Below, piece by piece: positions 20,342 through 32,440 of a stretch of DNA of 64,000 nt. The notes beneath the pieces were generated by a model. It did no database searches. It was not told where the DNA came from and was given only the letters and a program-made list of their open reading frames with translations. A program made the translations under genes and the position numbers. Every line of letters begins with the position of its first letter. Position 1 is the stretch's first letter. The DNA comes from Carya illinoinensis. Taxonomy: Eukaryota > Streptophyta > Magnoliopsida > Fagales > Juglandaceae. The DNA lies in contig NC_056760.1 of the NCBI RefSeq assembly GCF_018687715.1, positions 7,601,501 to 7,665,500 of the forward strand, read 5' to 3'.

Positions 20342-20802
20342 GCATAGTTCATGCTTTGTGAGTGTAATAATGCATTCAGTCAGATGGGGTGACGAATTCC
20401 TCCCTGTTAAAATATGAGACCAACTAGTTGGCGATGGACTGGTTCATGACTATTAGGAGGGATTTGGAAACTACTTATGTCAGTTCCATTGTACACAAGC
20501 ACGGTGATATCCAAGTCCGCATTATAAAATGTGGTAAGCCTCACATTGGATAGATAAATTGTTAAGGTGTTTCATAAGTGCCGAGTCTCCCATTGATTGT
20601 TTACTAGGTGAAACTGGGCTATATAATTGATTATAGGAGCTTCAGTTGTAGCTTTGATAAGTACGGTACAAGTGAACCTAGCCCTTCTTCAGGTTATAAC
20701 TAGTGTATTAATGATAAATCTGAAAGAATGATAGGTTCTGATGAATGTGAACTAGATGGCACGTAAGTGTAATATGTATGTATGTGAGAATAAATGTTTG
20801 TA

Positions 20803-21218
20803 TGAAACGCTTCAATGGAGGCCCAAGCCACATCTAGTTGGACCTATACTCCAAAATGACTAGCCAATGGTACAATTAGAGTTCTATTGGAACCTATATA
20901 AAGAGCAAGAACTTTTCCTTATCAAGCAATGTGAGATCTCATATATTACCTACAATTATCTTTAGTATGAGATATCACAATCTCACTCACTTAAATTCTC
21001 AATTTCCTCATCGGGCCAGTCCGTTGTAGGCGGCCCGGTTCAAGTCCCACATTTCTAGTTGGGATAGGCTCTGATACCATTTGTAAACCCAAGGGAGGCC
21101 CAAGCCACATCTAGGCTTATACTTATTGGAACCATTATAAAAAAACAATAATTTATTCTTCCCCAACAATGTTGGATTGCATACACCATTTACCCTTCTC
21201 ATCAGTATGGGTATCACA
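20803..21218 (-). mobile_element. TRIM copy in reverse orientation
   Basis: On the minus strand the 5' LTR is 21218-21082, the primer-binding site is 21079-21068 (plus strand gctctgatacca), and the 3' LTR is 20979-20803. Flanks ttgta (20798-20802) and atgta (21219-21223) agree at four of five bases, compatible with an aged target duplication. Confidence 0.85.
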
Positions 21219-22096
21219 ATGTATCTCTTTAAGATTTGGAATAAATTTGTTCTGGTTTTAGTTTCTGGAGCGGCTATAGTGTTAAGAAAGAAAATAGTAC
21301 AAGAACAATGAGGCTTGAAGACTACAAAAATTCATGCTAGTTGGCTCCTCTTGGTTGAATTGCTGGTGGCATGGGTGATAGTAATACTTTGGTTTGTGAT
21401 CCAGGTCTCCTATTCTGCTTAATCAGCAGCCCCTTTTATATCCCATCGGATGTATTGTCAAATATTAAATATTTATGGGAATGTGTTAAAGTCTTTCTGG
21501 TTACTGAGGATCATCTGCAAACTGTCTGAGGTTGTGAGTTCTGATTGTTATGCTGTACTCCTATTGTGGTAGCCTATATGACATCATAGTGGCTGACTAT
21601 GTTTCTTCTTTTGGGTGTGCCAGAGACTTGTATTTCATTTATCTAATTATTGCCACATGTATTGTTGTGGAAGCAGATACAGTATGCCTCGTTGCAGTCT
21701 GAATCATTATTTATTTGTCTTGGTTCTAATCCCCTCGTTTTGATGCATGTGTGATAATTTGGTTTGTATGTTGATGAAAACAATTATACCACAGGGTGGA
21801 TTAGCCATATTGAACTGAATAGGCAGACATCCAATAAAGATGCTTGTGATCAATAAGGGTTTTGATTAGATGTGCTTGCTTTAGTAAGATTTATGGTTAT
21901 TCACCATATTTAATTTTATAACCTTTTCCCTTCAACGATTTCATCTCCTCATATGCTGAAAATTCGACTAAAGATTCTGATGAACTATAATCTTATCTTC
22001 AAATAAGTAAATTTCCTGGTACATATTTGAATATCTATTGATGGTAAAATCTGTAACTTTGGAAGCACGTACTTGGTTTAGTTTTCACTGTTCAAG

Positions 22097-24656
22097 ATGG
22101 GAGGAGGATTTAGAGTGCTGCACCTGGTCAGACCATTTCTCTCATTTCTGCCAGAGGTTCAGAGTGCTGACAGGAAGATTCCCTTCAGAGAGAAAGTCAT
22201 ATACACAGTCATTTCTCTTTTCATCTTTCTAGTTTGCAGTCAGCTTCCTCTGTATGGAATACACTCGACAACGGGTGCTGATCCATTTTATTGGATGCGT
22301 GTTATTCTTGCATCAAACCGTGGGACTGTGATGGAGCTTGGAATCACCCCTATTGTGACATCTGGGCTAGTCATGCAACTCTTGGCTGGTTCAAAAATCA
22401 TTGAAGTGGACAACAGTGTCCGTGAGGATCGTGCCCTCTTGTAAGTATTGAGACCACTACAAGCAGTTAGCATTAAGTTGGAGTTCAGTGCAAAAATTAC
22501 ATGTAAAAGCTTTAAGTTTATATACTAATTTAAATATTTTTATGGGTTTAATTTTGGGCCCAAGTTTTCTTGTTGTAGAAAAGAATGAATTTTTGCTGTC
22601 CTAGAGGTAGTGGAATTTGCTTTGGTATTGAGATGCTGTCTCTGTGAAGAAATTCGCATTGTAAATTTAAAAACTAGGTAATTAATTATATGCATTTTCA
22701 ATGTGCATGCAATTCAAAGTTGCATATCCTTGCCGTGTTAGCCTCTAAAAATTATCTTTCACTTGTACTTTGGCTCTGTAGCTTCTATTTTCTTACACCT
22801 TGCTCTGTTGGGCATTTATTCTTGCAGAAATGGGGCACAAAAGTTGTTAGGAATCCTGATTGCAGTTGGTGAAGCCGTGGCGTATGTCCTATCTGGGATG
22901 TATGGTAGTGTTGGTCAACTCGGTGTTGGGAATGCCATTCTTATCATTATTCAGCTTTGTTTTGCTGGAATTATTGTTATCTGCCTAGATGAACTTCTCC
23001 AGAAGGGATATGGTTTGGGCTCTGGGATCTCCCTTTTCATAGCTACCAACATCTGGTAGGCTTCAAATTTGTTTTCCATCTTAAGCTTTTAGCTTGGTAA
23101 GATCTATTGTTCTCTAATCATTGATTTTTGGTTACTGTGCAGTGAAAACATTATTTGGAAAGCTTTTAGCCCCACAACTATCAACAGTGGCCGGGGAGCT
23201 GAATTTGAAGGTGCTGTTATTGCTTTGTTTCATCTACTGATAACTAGGAGCGACAAAGTTCGTGCTCTTCGAGAGGCTTTTTATCGGCAGAACCTTCCCA
23301 ACGTTACTAATTTGCTTGCTACGGTTTTGATCTTCCTAATTGTCATCTACTTCCAAGGTTTCCGAGTAGTTCTGCCCGTTAGATCAAAGAATGCTCGAGG
23401 GCAACAGGGATCATATCCGATTAAACTTTTCTACACCTCCAACATGCCTATAATTCTCCAATCAGCCCTTGTTTCCAATCTTTATTTCATCTCCCAGGTG
23501 CTGAAGTTAGCTATGCATTGGTGAATACTACGCATTACAAAGTGATTAACACAATAGCATCTCTCTTTTTTACAGCTGCTATACAGGAGGTACAGTGGAA
23601 ATTTCTTTGTAAATCTGTTGGGTACATGGAAGGAATCTGAATATTCAGGTGGCCATTTTATTCCAGTCGGTGGTCTTGCTTACTATGTCACTCCACCAGC
23701 AAGGTGATGCAGTATTTTCCTATGTTATATAATTATTGTACTCTAGTGCAGAATACTGAGAGTAGCTGGTCCTCATGCCTTTTGTCTTACTCTCCGCCCG
23801 CTCTCATACCTTTTTTTTTTTCATTTGTATCATTGTACAGCTTGGCAGATATGGCAGCCCATCCATTCCATGCTCTATTCTATCTGGTGTTTATGCTTTC
23901 TGCTTGTGCACTCTTCTCTAAAACTTGGATTGAAGTGTCCGGGTCTTCTGCCCGAGATGTTGCTAAGCAGCTTAAGGTATTCTGAGATGAGACTTTGTCA
24001 CGTGCACTAGACACCCACAGACATATTTATGAGTATTTTTTTTTCAAATTGAAGAGCTATCTCTCTTTGTCAATTATGTTCAAATTGCTGTTACTGTTAT
24101 CGATCAGCAATGACCCTTGATTGCAATATTAACTATGTCACTTGCTTCACTAGTTCTATGGTCGTGTGAAGAACCCCATGCTCTGATCTATGCAGCAACT
24201 TGATACAAATTTTTTGTTAGATTTACAAGCACATGGTTAAAATTCTCATGCTGATTAATTATGTGTATTTATTTAGGTGCACTATTGCAGATTTATCATC
24301 ACAAACATTAAATTGTAGATGAGAGATCTGTAGAAATATGTTATGGTGTTCCAAGAATGTAATTACGAACCATATATTTCTTTATGATATTGAACGCTCA
24401 CATTCTGGTTCTGCAGGAACAACAAATGGTGATGCCAGGACATCGAGATTCAAACTTACAGAAGGAATTGAATCGCTACATCCCTACTGCAGCCGCATTT
24501 GGTGGAATATGCATAGGTGCACTCACAGTGCTGGCGGATTTCATGGGAGCAATTGGCTCGGGAACTGGGATATTGCTTGCTGTTACAATAATCTATCAGT
24601 ACTTCGAGACATTTGAGAAGGAGAGAGCGAGTGAGCTGGGGTTCTTTGGCTTTTAA
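22097..24656 (+). CDS. SEC61A: SEC61 alpha, protein-conducting channel of the ER
   Basis: The pore subunit of the Sec61 translocon, which passes nascent chains into or across the ER membrane together with the beta and gamma subunits. Six coding exons (22097-22440, 22828-23055, 23143-23497, 23576-23703, 23841-23976, 24417-24656) join in frame to 476 residues, the usual eukaryotic length. The N-terminus ([21 protein letters not shown]) and the plug region with GITPIVTSG near 78 are typical, as are the hydrophobic segments spaced for ten membrane spans. The cytosolic loop with [19 protein letters not shown] and the C-terminal [14 protein letters not shown] are also typical. No truncation or frameshift. 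The ATG follows a possible splice acceptor directly, suggesting the leader lies in an upstream exon near 18600. A polyadenylation-type AATAAA lies at 25007-25012. Confidence 0.97.
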
Positions 24657-25006
24657 ACCGTAGATGTCTGTTTTAGGGAATGCTAGCTCTTTTAGGTGGT
24701 GATGAAGAACTTCCCGTCAGTTTTGATGAACTGAAAGATGAGTAGGCCCTTCTTCGACAAACCATGGATGGAGGTCAATACGTAGTTTGGTTATGATTAT
24801 TGACTTGCTACGTCTCTTTTCATGGAGTTATGTAGCAGACTGAGGAAGTTAAGTATAATTGTCTGCAAAAGAGAACTTTTTTTGTTTTTTAGTCATCTTC
24901 TTGCATAATAGATGTTGTTTAGTTGCATGCTGCCAGAGAAACTCTGAATCCGGAGGTTCCCCATAATTTGGGTGTTATAAATTAAGACACAGGAGATACC
25001 CATTGA

Positions 25007-25012
25007 AATAAA
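25007..25012 (+). promoter_or_regulatory. Putative polyadenylation signal of SEC61 alpha
   Basis: AATAAA about 350 bp after the stop codon, within T-rich sequence. It implies a 3' untranslated region of about 370 bases. Confidence 0.5.
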
Positions 25013-27650
25013 GTTTCCTTCAATCATTTAATATATTGCTCTCTTATAATGTGCTCTTCTTCTGTCTTTGGTGTTTCTGTTTTTCTTGTTTCTTGATCAG
25101 TTTCACATGTTTCCGACTCCACTGAAAGGTTAGAAGCTTGAGTTTGCAGCTGCTCCACACGCTGGGCTGCATGAAAAGCAAGAGGTAAGCACTGTTTGAT
25201 GATGTTCATGTGAACTAAATAGCTTTATCGTAAATTTAAAATAGAAACGCTTTCGTTTCTTTTCTTCTCTTTCTTTCCCATTTATTTATTTGTATTTTTA
25301 AGAAAAGGGGAATCCTAAAATTTAAGAAGTTTACGGGTTTGCTAATGACATGGACTTCGATTTGTTTTTGTGCATAGAATCATACATAGCAATGATGGTG
25401 CATACTTGCATCTGGCAACTTCAATCCTTGGTGTGATTCCATTATTTGAAACTGTAGCGATTTTAACTTTATTTTGGTGTCCATTAGCTGAAAAGAATGA
25501 ACTCGCGAGTGTTTTTAAGAATGAGACAGGATATGATTGACTCTCTTAGCTAGACTTACTTGTACGTTAATATGGAAAGTTGGAAACTACATCCATGACC
25601 TCACTTGCATGGCAAGATTTGATTTAAAAATGAAGTTTAAAATTAAATTCTCCTACAACACAAATTAGGTCATGAGAACGAATTACGATATTTAAAGAAT
25701 GGAATTTGCCACCTCGAGCATGAAAAGAAATCCATATATTACATTAGATATGCATTCTTCCCCCAAAGACAACATACGATTCAAAAGTCTTGTTTTTGTT
25801 TTTTCTTTCCTTCCACATTTTCTTCGCTCACTGATGAATAAATCCTTCCCCCAACAAGTAGGGTGATTTTATTCTCTCTTTTAAAAAGCCAGAAAAGGAC
25901 GATAATTTGTGGAAAACAGCTTTGAAAAACAAAAAACCTGCCCGTGTCCCCATTATTAAACTTTCAAAAACTATTTAGACAAGTAATTTATACTTATATG
26001 CTTTGAAAAAAGAATTATTTTTACATAATTTTTCAATAATATATTTGACTTTGATGATTTGAATTCAAAAAATAATAATATTTTATTAAAGAATATATTA
26101 AATTTTTCAAAAATATTTTGCAAAAATAAATTTCACAAAATTGAGATAACTATATATACAATCTACATAATTTCCACAAGAATTTTAAAGGGTCCTCCCA
26201 TCCATACAATACACAAGCTATACCCCAATTCTTTCGTCTTGGAGTGATAAAAATCCAGGGCAAGAGAACAGAGGGAGTCTGGTTCAGGTTGGAGTCGCAG
26301 GGGGACTGAGTTGAGTGACTGGTTGGCAGGAGCGTATAGTTTAGAGTGAAGCACAGTAGTAATACGTAAATTTCAGAGCATTTCGGCCACTAAAGAGACA
26401 CCACAGCCGCCCACGTGGTCCTACACTCAGGCAGATAGCAGACCCATCTCCTCTCCTCTCCACAACTCCATCAGGACCCTTTGGAATCCATTTTCCATCT
26501 CTGGACTATACCTCTCAACTTTGCCAAACCAAACCAACCAAACAAAAAAAGCTGTTGACACCACCAAAGTACGGCTACTATTTCGTCCTCTTGGGTCTCA
26601 ATTGCAAAACTGAACGCTTTCTTTAGAGCCAATTGAGCTCTGTGTCCTTTGTATATTACTGTTGGATCTTTTGAGAAGGCAACTCATTCCTCTACAGTGA
26701 GTCCCACTTTTAGCCCTAGGATACTGTTCTTTTCTTTTATTTTCCTTTTTTTTTTTTTTTTTTGGGTTATACTTATATTTCAGAGGGACAATATTGGATA
26801 TGCTACAGCTATGCTGTTTGAATTCCACTTGCTCGGAGGATAATTTTTTAAAAAAAAAGGGCAGAAATTCCACTGAGAAAAGTTTGGCTGGGCTCAGCCT
26901 TATGTCTGTGATAAGACTGTACGTTTCTGTCATGGACTTCAAGCCGTGTAAAACATGGTGAGAGAGGTAGGCAGCTTAAAGAACTACTGTTTACCATCTT
27001 CTTTTATTGATACTTGTTGCAAAGTTGTAAGGATTTTCAGTTGCATCTATCCCATCCCACTAGTATGGAGGATAATAATTGGTAAAAATTAAAATTCCTC
27101 TGTAAAATCATATGTGGCTAACACATTATTTATGGCTGTAAGGCATTGGGACTCTCTCATCATAGGGGTCCAGACTCCAGAAAGAGCTTGCGAAGAATCA
27201 GCAAAGTGGGGTCGACACAGAAATCAAAAGCACCTCCATTAAAATGAACCTAAAAGTCATAACATGATCTCAGTCTCATTAAAAACAAAATAGGAATAAG
27301 TTCGTAGATAGAGATAAAGAGCATGGGTTCTATGTCCGCGATATTATTTGTATATACGAACGCTCCAATCCATGATGATGAATTCATCACCAAACCATAT
27401 GGAAATAAATGATCTCTTAACGCTAAACCAACACTAGCTCGATGGTGGCTGGATATATATATATATATATATGACACATGATACCAAATAAAGTACAAAG
27501 TGGCCAATTTCGACTTATGAACTTTAGTAGGTTTTAATGGTCATGCAAAATTTAGTTCTGTGTTCTATCATTAACGATCATCAATAGACTGGAACCTGAA
27601 AAATATGACCAATAATTTGTTTCTTCGTAATGGAAACTAGAAATTGTATC

Positions 27651-27681
<31 letters not shown>

Positions 27682-27914
27682 GAAGGAAATTAGCTTTTTA
27701 GATTTTAGATTTTTTGTTTTATTAGTACACTCTCACTTTGGCGGAGAAAAATCTTTATACATAAAGCAAATTAAGTTTTGGTGGTTACGTAAAATTCCAA
27801 AAACTAAAGGCCTTTAGAAAAACTATGTTCCTGTACTAAGGAACTAGTTCGGTGAGAAATTATAAAACTAGACATAATGCCCCAAAACCAACAGTACAAT
27901 TAAGTGAGGAATGG

Positions 27915-28087
27915 AATTTTGGATAGTAATTTGAGATGAGATGAAAATTGAAAATTGAATAAAATATTATAAAAATATTATTTTTTTAATATTATTATTA
28001 TTTTAAGATTTTAAAAAATTAAATTATTTATTATATTTTATGTAGTAATTTTAAAAAGTTATAATAATTAGATGAGATGAGTTTAGA
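27915..28087. mobile_element. MITE family A, copy 5
   Basis: It begins TTTGGATAGTAATTTGAGATGAG and shares ttgaataaaatattataaaaatatt and aaattatttattatattttatg with the other copies. The right end is degraded. Confidence 0.65.
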
Positions 28088-28417
28088 ACTTGATTATATT
28101 TTATCAGTGATCAAAAACTGCAATCATGTTAATTAATAAGAAAGCATCATAATGATAATAATAATAATAATAACAATAATAATAATGATTATGCGAGAGT
28201 CGACATGATATATTCTAATATGCTACCATTACCAGTCTTCGATAGGCCTAATATATATATATATATATATATCTACCATGCATTGTAATTAGTTAAAACC
28301 AATGGCTTCATTTTCCTTCGGGTGGACGCTAGTTACTGTAATTCTTCATGACGCTGTAATCCAGGTGTCTCCATTTTCACTCACTACATTGAAGCTTGTC
28401 GGATGCTCTTCTTGGAT

Positions 28418-28454
28418 AGATTACAGTGGCATCTTCTTCGTGCCACTGTAATCT
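28418..28454. repeat. Perfect 14-bp inverted repeat with 9-base loop
   Basis: AGATTACAGTGGCA at 28418-28431 and its exact reverse complement at 28441-28454, separated by tcttcttcg. Unusually G/C-containing for this A/T-rich tract. Confidence 0.9.
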
Positions 28455-28969
28455 TAGTTCGTACATTTCTCCTCCTTGATGATTAACCTCATAATACATG
28501 AATCATGTATATCTAAAATACACGCAATATTGTCGTCTCTTCTATTCGGTTTTTTTTTTCTTTTTTTAAATAAATGAAATGGAAAATTTCGAATCCAAGT
28601 TTTCTATTTAGAAAATTAGATCATATGTCATCGAATCATCAGACTCTTGACATCTCATATTTATACTTAATTTATAATATTGTATAGTACACTACTATCT
28701 AACTTTATAAATATAGACCTTTTTCAATCACCTTAAAAAAAAAATCAAAAAGTTAATAAGCAATAATATTACCACCCATCATAATGGAATAAAAGCGAAT
28801 AGAATGCAGACTTCTTCTTGAAATTAACTAACAATTATAAGTTTTTTTTTCCCCATCTACGTTAATGGAAACTTGAAGTAGACGTGGTTGTGGTCCCAAA
28901 TGGTAGAAAAAATGTAGCGGAGAAGCCACTTAACGAAGGCTTACTCTTATTAACACTTATTTAAATGGA

Positions 28970-29142
28970 AAAATTTAGTTGCAAGTATAATTGTGTATTA
29001 ATATGTGTATCAATCTAATGTGATTGATTAAAAAGTAAATTTTATTAAAAATAATACTAATTTAAATTTTTAATATGAAAGAATCAGTATTGATATACAG
29101 ATTAATACGCGACTCTGCTTATATGTAACAAAACTCTATTTA
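28970..29142. mobile_element. MITE family C, copy 1
   Basis: It opens with tttagttgcaagtataattg and closes with an inverted version (cgactctgcttatatgtaacaaaa). The core attaaaaataata.taatttaaatttt is shared with copies at 34326, 60012 and 60929. Confidence 0.7.
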
Positions 29143-29249
29143 AATACATTTCCATCCATCCATCCTAATAAAATTGTCATAATTTTGTACGTCGGACGTG
29201 ATCAAAGAGTAGCTCCCTTAGCTTATCTACAAACAATTAATTAAGGATA

Positions 29250-29395
29250 TGTTTAAAGTGAGGTGATATCAGATATTTTGTAAATAATAATAAAAAAATA
29301 TTAATAAAATATTAAATAGAAATATAAAATAATAAAAATAGGTAAAAAATTAATAATAAATAGATATTTTTAGAATACTTCACCACTTAAATTAA
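29250..29395. mobile_element. MITE family B, copy 2
   Basis: It starts aaagtgaggtgatatcagatattt and ends agaatacttcaccacttaa, with inverted GTGAGGTGA / TTCACCACTT ends around an A/T core. Confidence 0.45.
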
Positions 29396-30202
29396 TGATA
29401 AATACGAAATAAACAGAAATATTGAATAAATAAAAATTTTATATCCAATCAATTTTATACATTATTTTATATATTTTAATAATATAATTAGTTAAATATT
29501 AAAAAAATTAATATAAGTAATCACATTAATAAGATGTGACTATATATAACATTTTCTTTAAATAAATAAGAGCAAGTAACATAACTAGTCATTATAAGGC
29601 CATAGCTATATATATATCCCTTGTTGGTGATCCCTAGGAGCATAAAAGATAACTATAAATATTATTTGACATAAATTGTTGTAGCAAATTAACCTTTCCA
29701 TTCAATTAAAAAAAAAAAAAAATCCAATTGACGGCATACCTTTGCCATGGCTGCAATTTAATGCATTTGGGGGATTGTTGGCACGAGTCGAAGTTAATTA
29801 ATTCATTTTCAGTACGGTAAGACGTGTGAAGTGTGAACATGATGAAAATGATCATGTATTTAGATGTCTCAAATTTTTATTTTTATTTTTAAATTAGAGT
29901 TTAATGTAAGCCTTTATGCTCACACCATGATCAGTACCATCACTTTCAAAATAACTCCACAATTTCCACCCTCGAATGTCTTGATTAATTTGCCAGAGGA
30001 CACGTACTTGATCTTCTGATTTCAATATCATGTACGTGTCATTGGATATATATGACCCTGCTTTTAAACTAACCTTAATTGTAAACTTGTGATGGTGTTT
30101 TAATTTATGGTCTGAGCTAATGATTGCCATGACCACTAGCGTCATTTTATTTTTCCCTACCTAGACCACTAATTAATAGCAAATAAACATATATATCAAT
30201 CT

Positions 30203-30289
30203 AGCCAATGGGGTGTGGCCTGATGGCACAAGATCCACATCTCTAAAATAGAGATTATAGGTTCGACCCCCCCTCGGACCATATAAAAA
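30203..30289 (+). mobile_element. Short tRNA-like retroposon (SINE) with 14-bp duplication
   Basis: 87 bp flanked by atatatatcaatct (30189-30202) and atatatattaatct (30290-30303), 13 of 14 identical. It contains an A-box-like gtggcctgatgg, a B box ggttcgacc, and between them a 5-bp stem atctc/gagat closing a 7-base loop, like a tRNA anticodon arm. The tRNA-like part ends in CCA followed by an A-rich tail. Confidence 0.75.
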
Positions 30290-30990
30290 ATATATATTAA
30301 TCTTTCGGCTGTCTTGTTTGTTTTTATTTTTCTAATGCTTTAGTTCCGGATAAAGCAAGGATAAGATTTGTACAATTTTAAATTATATTGTAAAATAGTT
30401 AATGTCTCTCTTTTATTATTAAAAAAAAGATGTGTGAATACTGAATAGTAGATTGCTACGTGAAACGCGTATTTCTAAAGGTGGCCGGTCTCTTTATCAA
30501 AAGTTCAAAACTTCTAGAAGATTTAAGAACGTCGAGAATTATTCTTTACATGAGATCAGCTATATATGAATCCAACTTATAAAATCTTTAAAAACTTAAG
30601 ATCATCGGTAGCAAAAGGAAGGAAGGAAGGAAGGATGGACATATCTTGGTGTTGAAGAACTTTGTATCTTTCTAGAAAAAGGAAAGCAACAATTACACGA
30701 CTTCTTCAATGAATACTCCCTTCCCATGTCGTAAAAAGTTTTCTTGCATTTACAGCTACTCCATGCATGCATCTTCCGTATCTCTTAATTAGTACGGGAG
30801 TAATCATTTCCTTAACAAACATTTATGTGTTAGATACATACATATATATATATTTTCAAATTTAGAATTTATGTTTTTGATGTTTTTAAACGTTATTTTA
30901 TTTAAAATGTATTTTTTTAATAAAGGATTTTGTAAATGTTATTATTAATAATAGGGGAAGAAATAAGTTGGGAAATGAATGTGAACGTGA

Positions 30991-31242
30991 ATGTTAATGG
31001 TATGTATATATGCGAAGCCCAAGAGTTCACGGGAGGCTATTTTAGTTGGAGTCACAGCCAAAATTCTCACTGCAGAAGAACTTGGGAGGGACGGTGGTCT
31101 CCGTCTTATCTCTGGCCCACCGCCGATGAACTTCACCGAAACATTGCTTTATCTATATCAAGGAGGATCAGTCTTCGGAACCACGAAGGATCGCTACTTT
31201 CAGTTGCCTGTCTGTCCCCACCATCATTTCGTTGTTTACTAA
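30991..31242 (+). CDS. Doubtful small open frame, unrecognised
   Basis: An 83-codon frame in a G/C-richer island (about 31000-31230). Other frames on both strands are also open here, so coding cannot be assigned to any one of them. I do not recognise the protein in any frame. It could be a fragment of an old gene or transposon, or chance. Confidence 0.12.
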   Translation: MLMVCIYAKPKSSREAILVGVTAKILTAEELGRDGGLRLISGPPPMNFTETLLYLYQGGSVFGTTKDRYFQLPVCPHHHFVVY

Positions 31243-32440
31243 AATTACGTTTAAAAGTTATTACATCCACTAGTAATTAAAATAAGTGTTTTTTTTTTTT
31301 TTATGACTTTATAATCTAATAGCGATGAATTATGGCAGACAAATTACACGATACATAGAGATAAGGACAACGGATCGAGTTTCCTGCAATTAGTTCTACA
31401 ATTTACGTGAAAAAATCCGATAACAGAGACCTGGGGCGGCGCTTTACTGAATTTCCGAACATGAACTGCACATCTCTCTCTCGGATTTTCTCCGCGGAAT
31501 CCGGTTACCGTGCTCCCCAGTTTTTTTTTTTTTAATATTTTAAAAAAATAAAAAAATTATATCAATACAATTAAAATTATTTTTTTAATCATTAAATATT
31601 AAAAAAAAATTACACTAGCAGTACCGCCTACCGGCACACTAGCTTTATGCTTTCCCCGCAATTCAGTGGCAGAATTACGATACAAAAATCTTAGTTCTAT
31701 GAGAAAGAGTAATTGCTTACTGTTTCCACGAACCGCCAAAATGATTCAGGGACGTTAATAATGCAGCCTTAACAGTAGTAAAAAGGAACAGAGAGAGAGA
31801 GAGAGAGCTTGTTCTTGGCATTCAAAACGACTGTAGAAGGCAGGGTCCACTACTGGATAGTGAGGCAGTGAGCTATCAATCACCTTACAGAGGCAGGCCG
31901 CAGGACCCACAATCATTATCCCTCTGCATACCAATAGCTTCACCCACCCAAAATTAATTCCACAACCAAACATCCATTTTCGCCTTCTAATGCGGTGAGG
32001 CGATTTTTTTGTTTTTATTGCACAATCTAAATATTTTCTTAAAAAAAATTTCTTTATTTAATAGCTAAATGAGGTGATATAAAATAGATAATTATCTAAA
32101 TTAAATCATAAATCTCTATAGTAATAGAACTTTGGATGAAAAAAAAGTGCTGTAAGAACAGTAATACTTATCTGCGCAGTAACATAAAAGCCTTCCCGCG
32201 CTTTAAATCCTACTTTTCTCCATCTCCATCTCATCTCCGGCTGCACTATAGTCAAAATTTTGTCACTACTTTCAACGTAGAAATCTCTCCACAACTATCT
32301 TCCAAGAACTTTTCGCCCTCGACCGAACCCCTTCTTTTTGAATTTCCTTCGCTAATCGAGACTCCCCTGTCCTCTTTTTCAACATACTTAACTCACAATT
32401 TCATGCCCAAAAACACGACTCTGTTCTACTTTCTTCTAAG

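Larger units (their letters stand above)
18613..22096 (+). other. Probable 5'-leader intron of SEC61 alpha, full of TRIM copies
   Basis: The donor ctcag|gtctgtaaaa at 18612/18613 and the acceptor tgttcaag just before the ATG at 22097 bracket about 3.5 kb with no gene. Leader introns are common in plant housekeeping genes, but this one is inferred from splice-site sequences only. It holds a TRIM cluster (19162-20254), a hAT-type MITE inside that, a CT microsatellite (20276-20338) and a reversed TRIM copy (20803-21218). The rest (18613-19160, 21220-22090) is T-rich intron-like sequence. Confidence 0.6.
25040..32440. other. Intergenic tract between SEC61 alpha and UNE1-like gene
   Basis: No supported gene. 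The 26270-27000 part is more balanced in base composition, with a palindromic CCACGTGG at 26411-26418 and a pyrimidine-rich stretch at 26450-26520, so it might be a promoter or non-coding transcript. The rest is A/T-rich with MITE copies, TA microsatellites near 27453, 27655 and 28253, a perfect hairpin at 28418-28454 and a short SINE at 30203. The last 700 bp (31700-32440) should include the promoter and leader of the UNE1-like gene, with a GA run at 31793. Confidence 0.6.

Noticed and set aside
20033..20417. Arg-Pro-Val/Thr-Gly repeat-like proteins at this site and at 46494-46713
   Set aside because: Both are translations of the GGTAC/CCGG-rich ends of the two hAT-type MITEs.
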